DNA from: Promethearchaeota archaeon
GTDB taxonomy: Archaea; Asgardarchaeota; Lokiarchaeia; Sigyniarchaeales; SOKP01
DNA length: 6,266 bases
Assembly: GCA_019057355.1 (NCBI GenBank)
Contig: DXJM01000090.1
Span: 1 to 6,266, forward strand
Direction: 5' to 3'
In this document: positions 6,262 to 6,266 of the stretch, in pieces
Layout: every line of letters begins with the position of its first letter
How positions within the stretch are numbered: position 1 is the stretch's first letter
The notes under the pieces: model-generated
Databases searched by the model: none
Seen by the model: the letters and a program-made list of their open reading frames with translations, nothing else
Told to the model about the DNA's origin: nothing
Position numbers and translations under genes: made by a program

Positions 6262-6266
6262 GTTTC

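Noticed and set aside
1..6266. tRNA, rRNA, CRISPR array or insertion sequence
   Set aside because: I saw no cloverleaf, rRNA-like block, regularly spaced repeats, transposase or terminal repeats; the window is almost fully coding.

Overview
The window reads as AT-rich archaeal DNA. It carries an operon of formylmethanofuran dehydrogenase (Fwd/Fmd) relatives. The two operon-leading genes have TATA-like boxes about 30 bp ahead of their start codons, which suggests short-leader or leaderless mRNAs, while internal genes have clear Shine-Dalgarno sequences. The gene style and base composition would suit an Asgard (Lokiarchaeia-like) archaeon. That placement is inference, because no rRNA or other phylogenetic marker is present.

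Layout: positions 1-116 hold a repeat-rich upstream region and a promoter. A plus-strand operon then encodes an Fe-S protein (117-584), an FwdB-like tungsten/molybdenum pterin subunit (612-1910), an FwdD-like pterin-binding subunit (1911-2297) and an FwdA-like amidohydrolase (2304-3890). A 219-bp gap (3891-4109) contains T-tract terminators for both strands. The minus strand carries a convergent pair, read right to left: a MoxR-type AAA+ ATPase (5376-6230) followed by a CoxE-like von Willebrand A protein (4110-5366).

In a standard Fwd enzyme, FwdB/FwdD reduce CO2 to formate at a W/Mo bis-pterin centre, and FwdA condenses the formate with methanofuran at a binuclear metal site. Here the whole-protein architecture, the FwdB [4Fe-4S] cysteines and the metal-ligand cysteine are kept. 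The catalytic neighbours are not: in FwdB the His after the Cys is Gln116 and the Arg of the R-G-H motif is Gly292; in FwdA the catalytic Asp of the T-T-D-H-P-N motif is Asn371, followed by Phe instead of His. FwdD has also lost conserved glycines. No FwdC, FwdF or FwdG gene is in the window.

The most interesting reading is that this is a diverged, intact paralogous Fwd-like complex with a changed chemistry or a non-canonical role, supplied with electrons by its own Fe-S protein. The MoxR/VWA pair is the kind of ATPase/MIDAS chaperone module known from maturation of metalloenzymes, but its link to the Fwd-like operon is only by proximity. Alignments here are from memory of the families and need a real multiple alignment.
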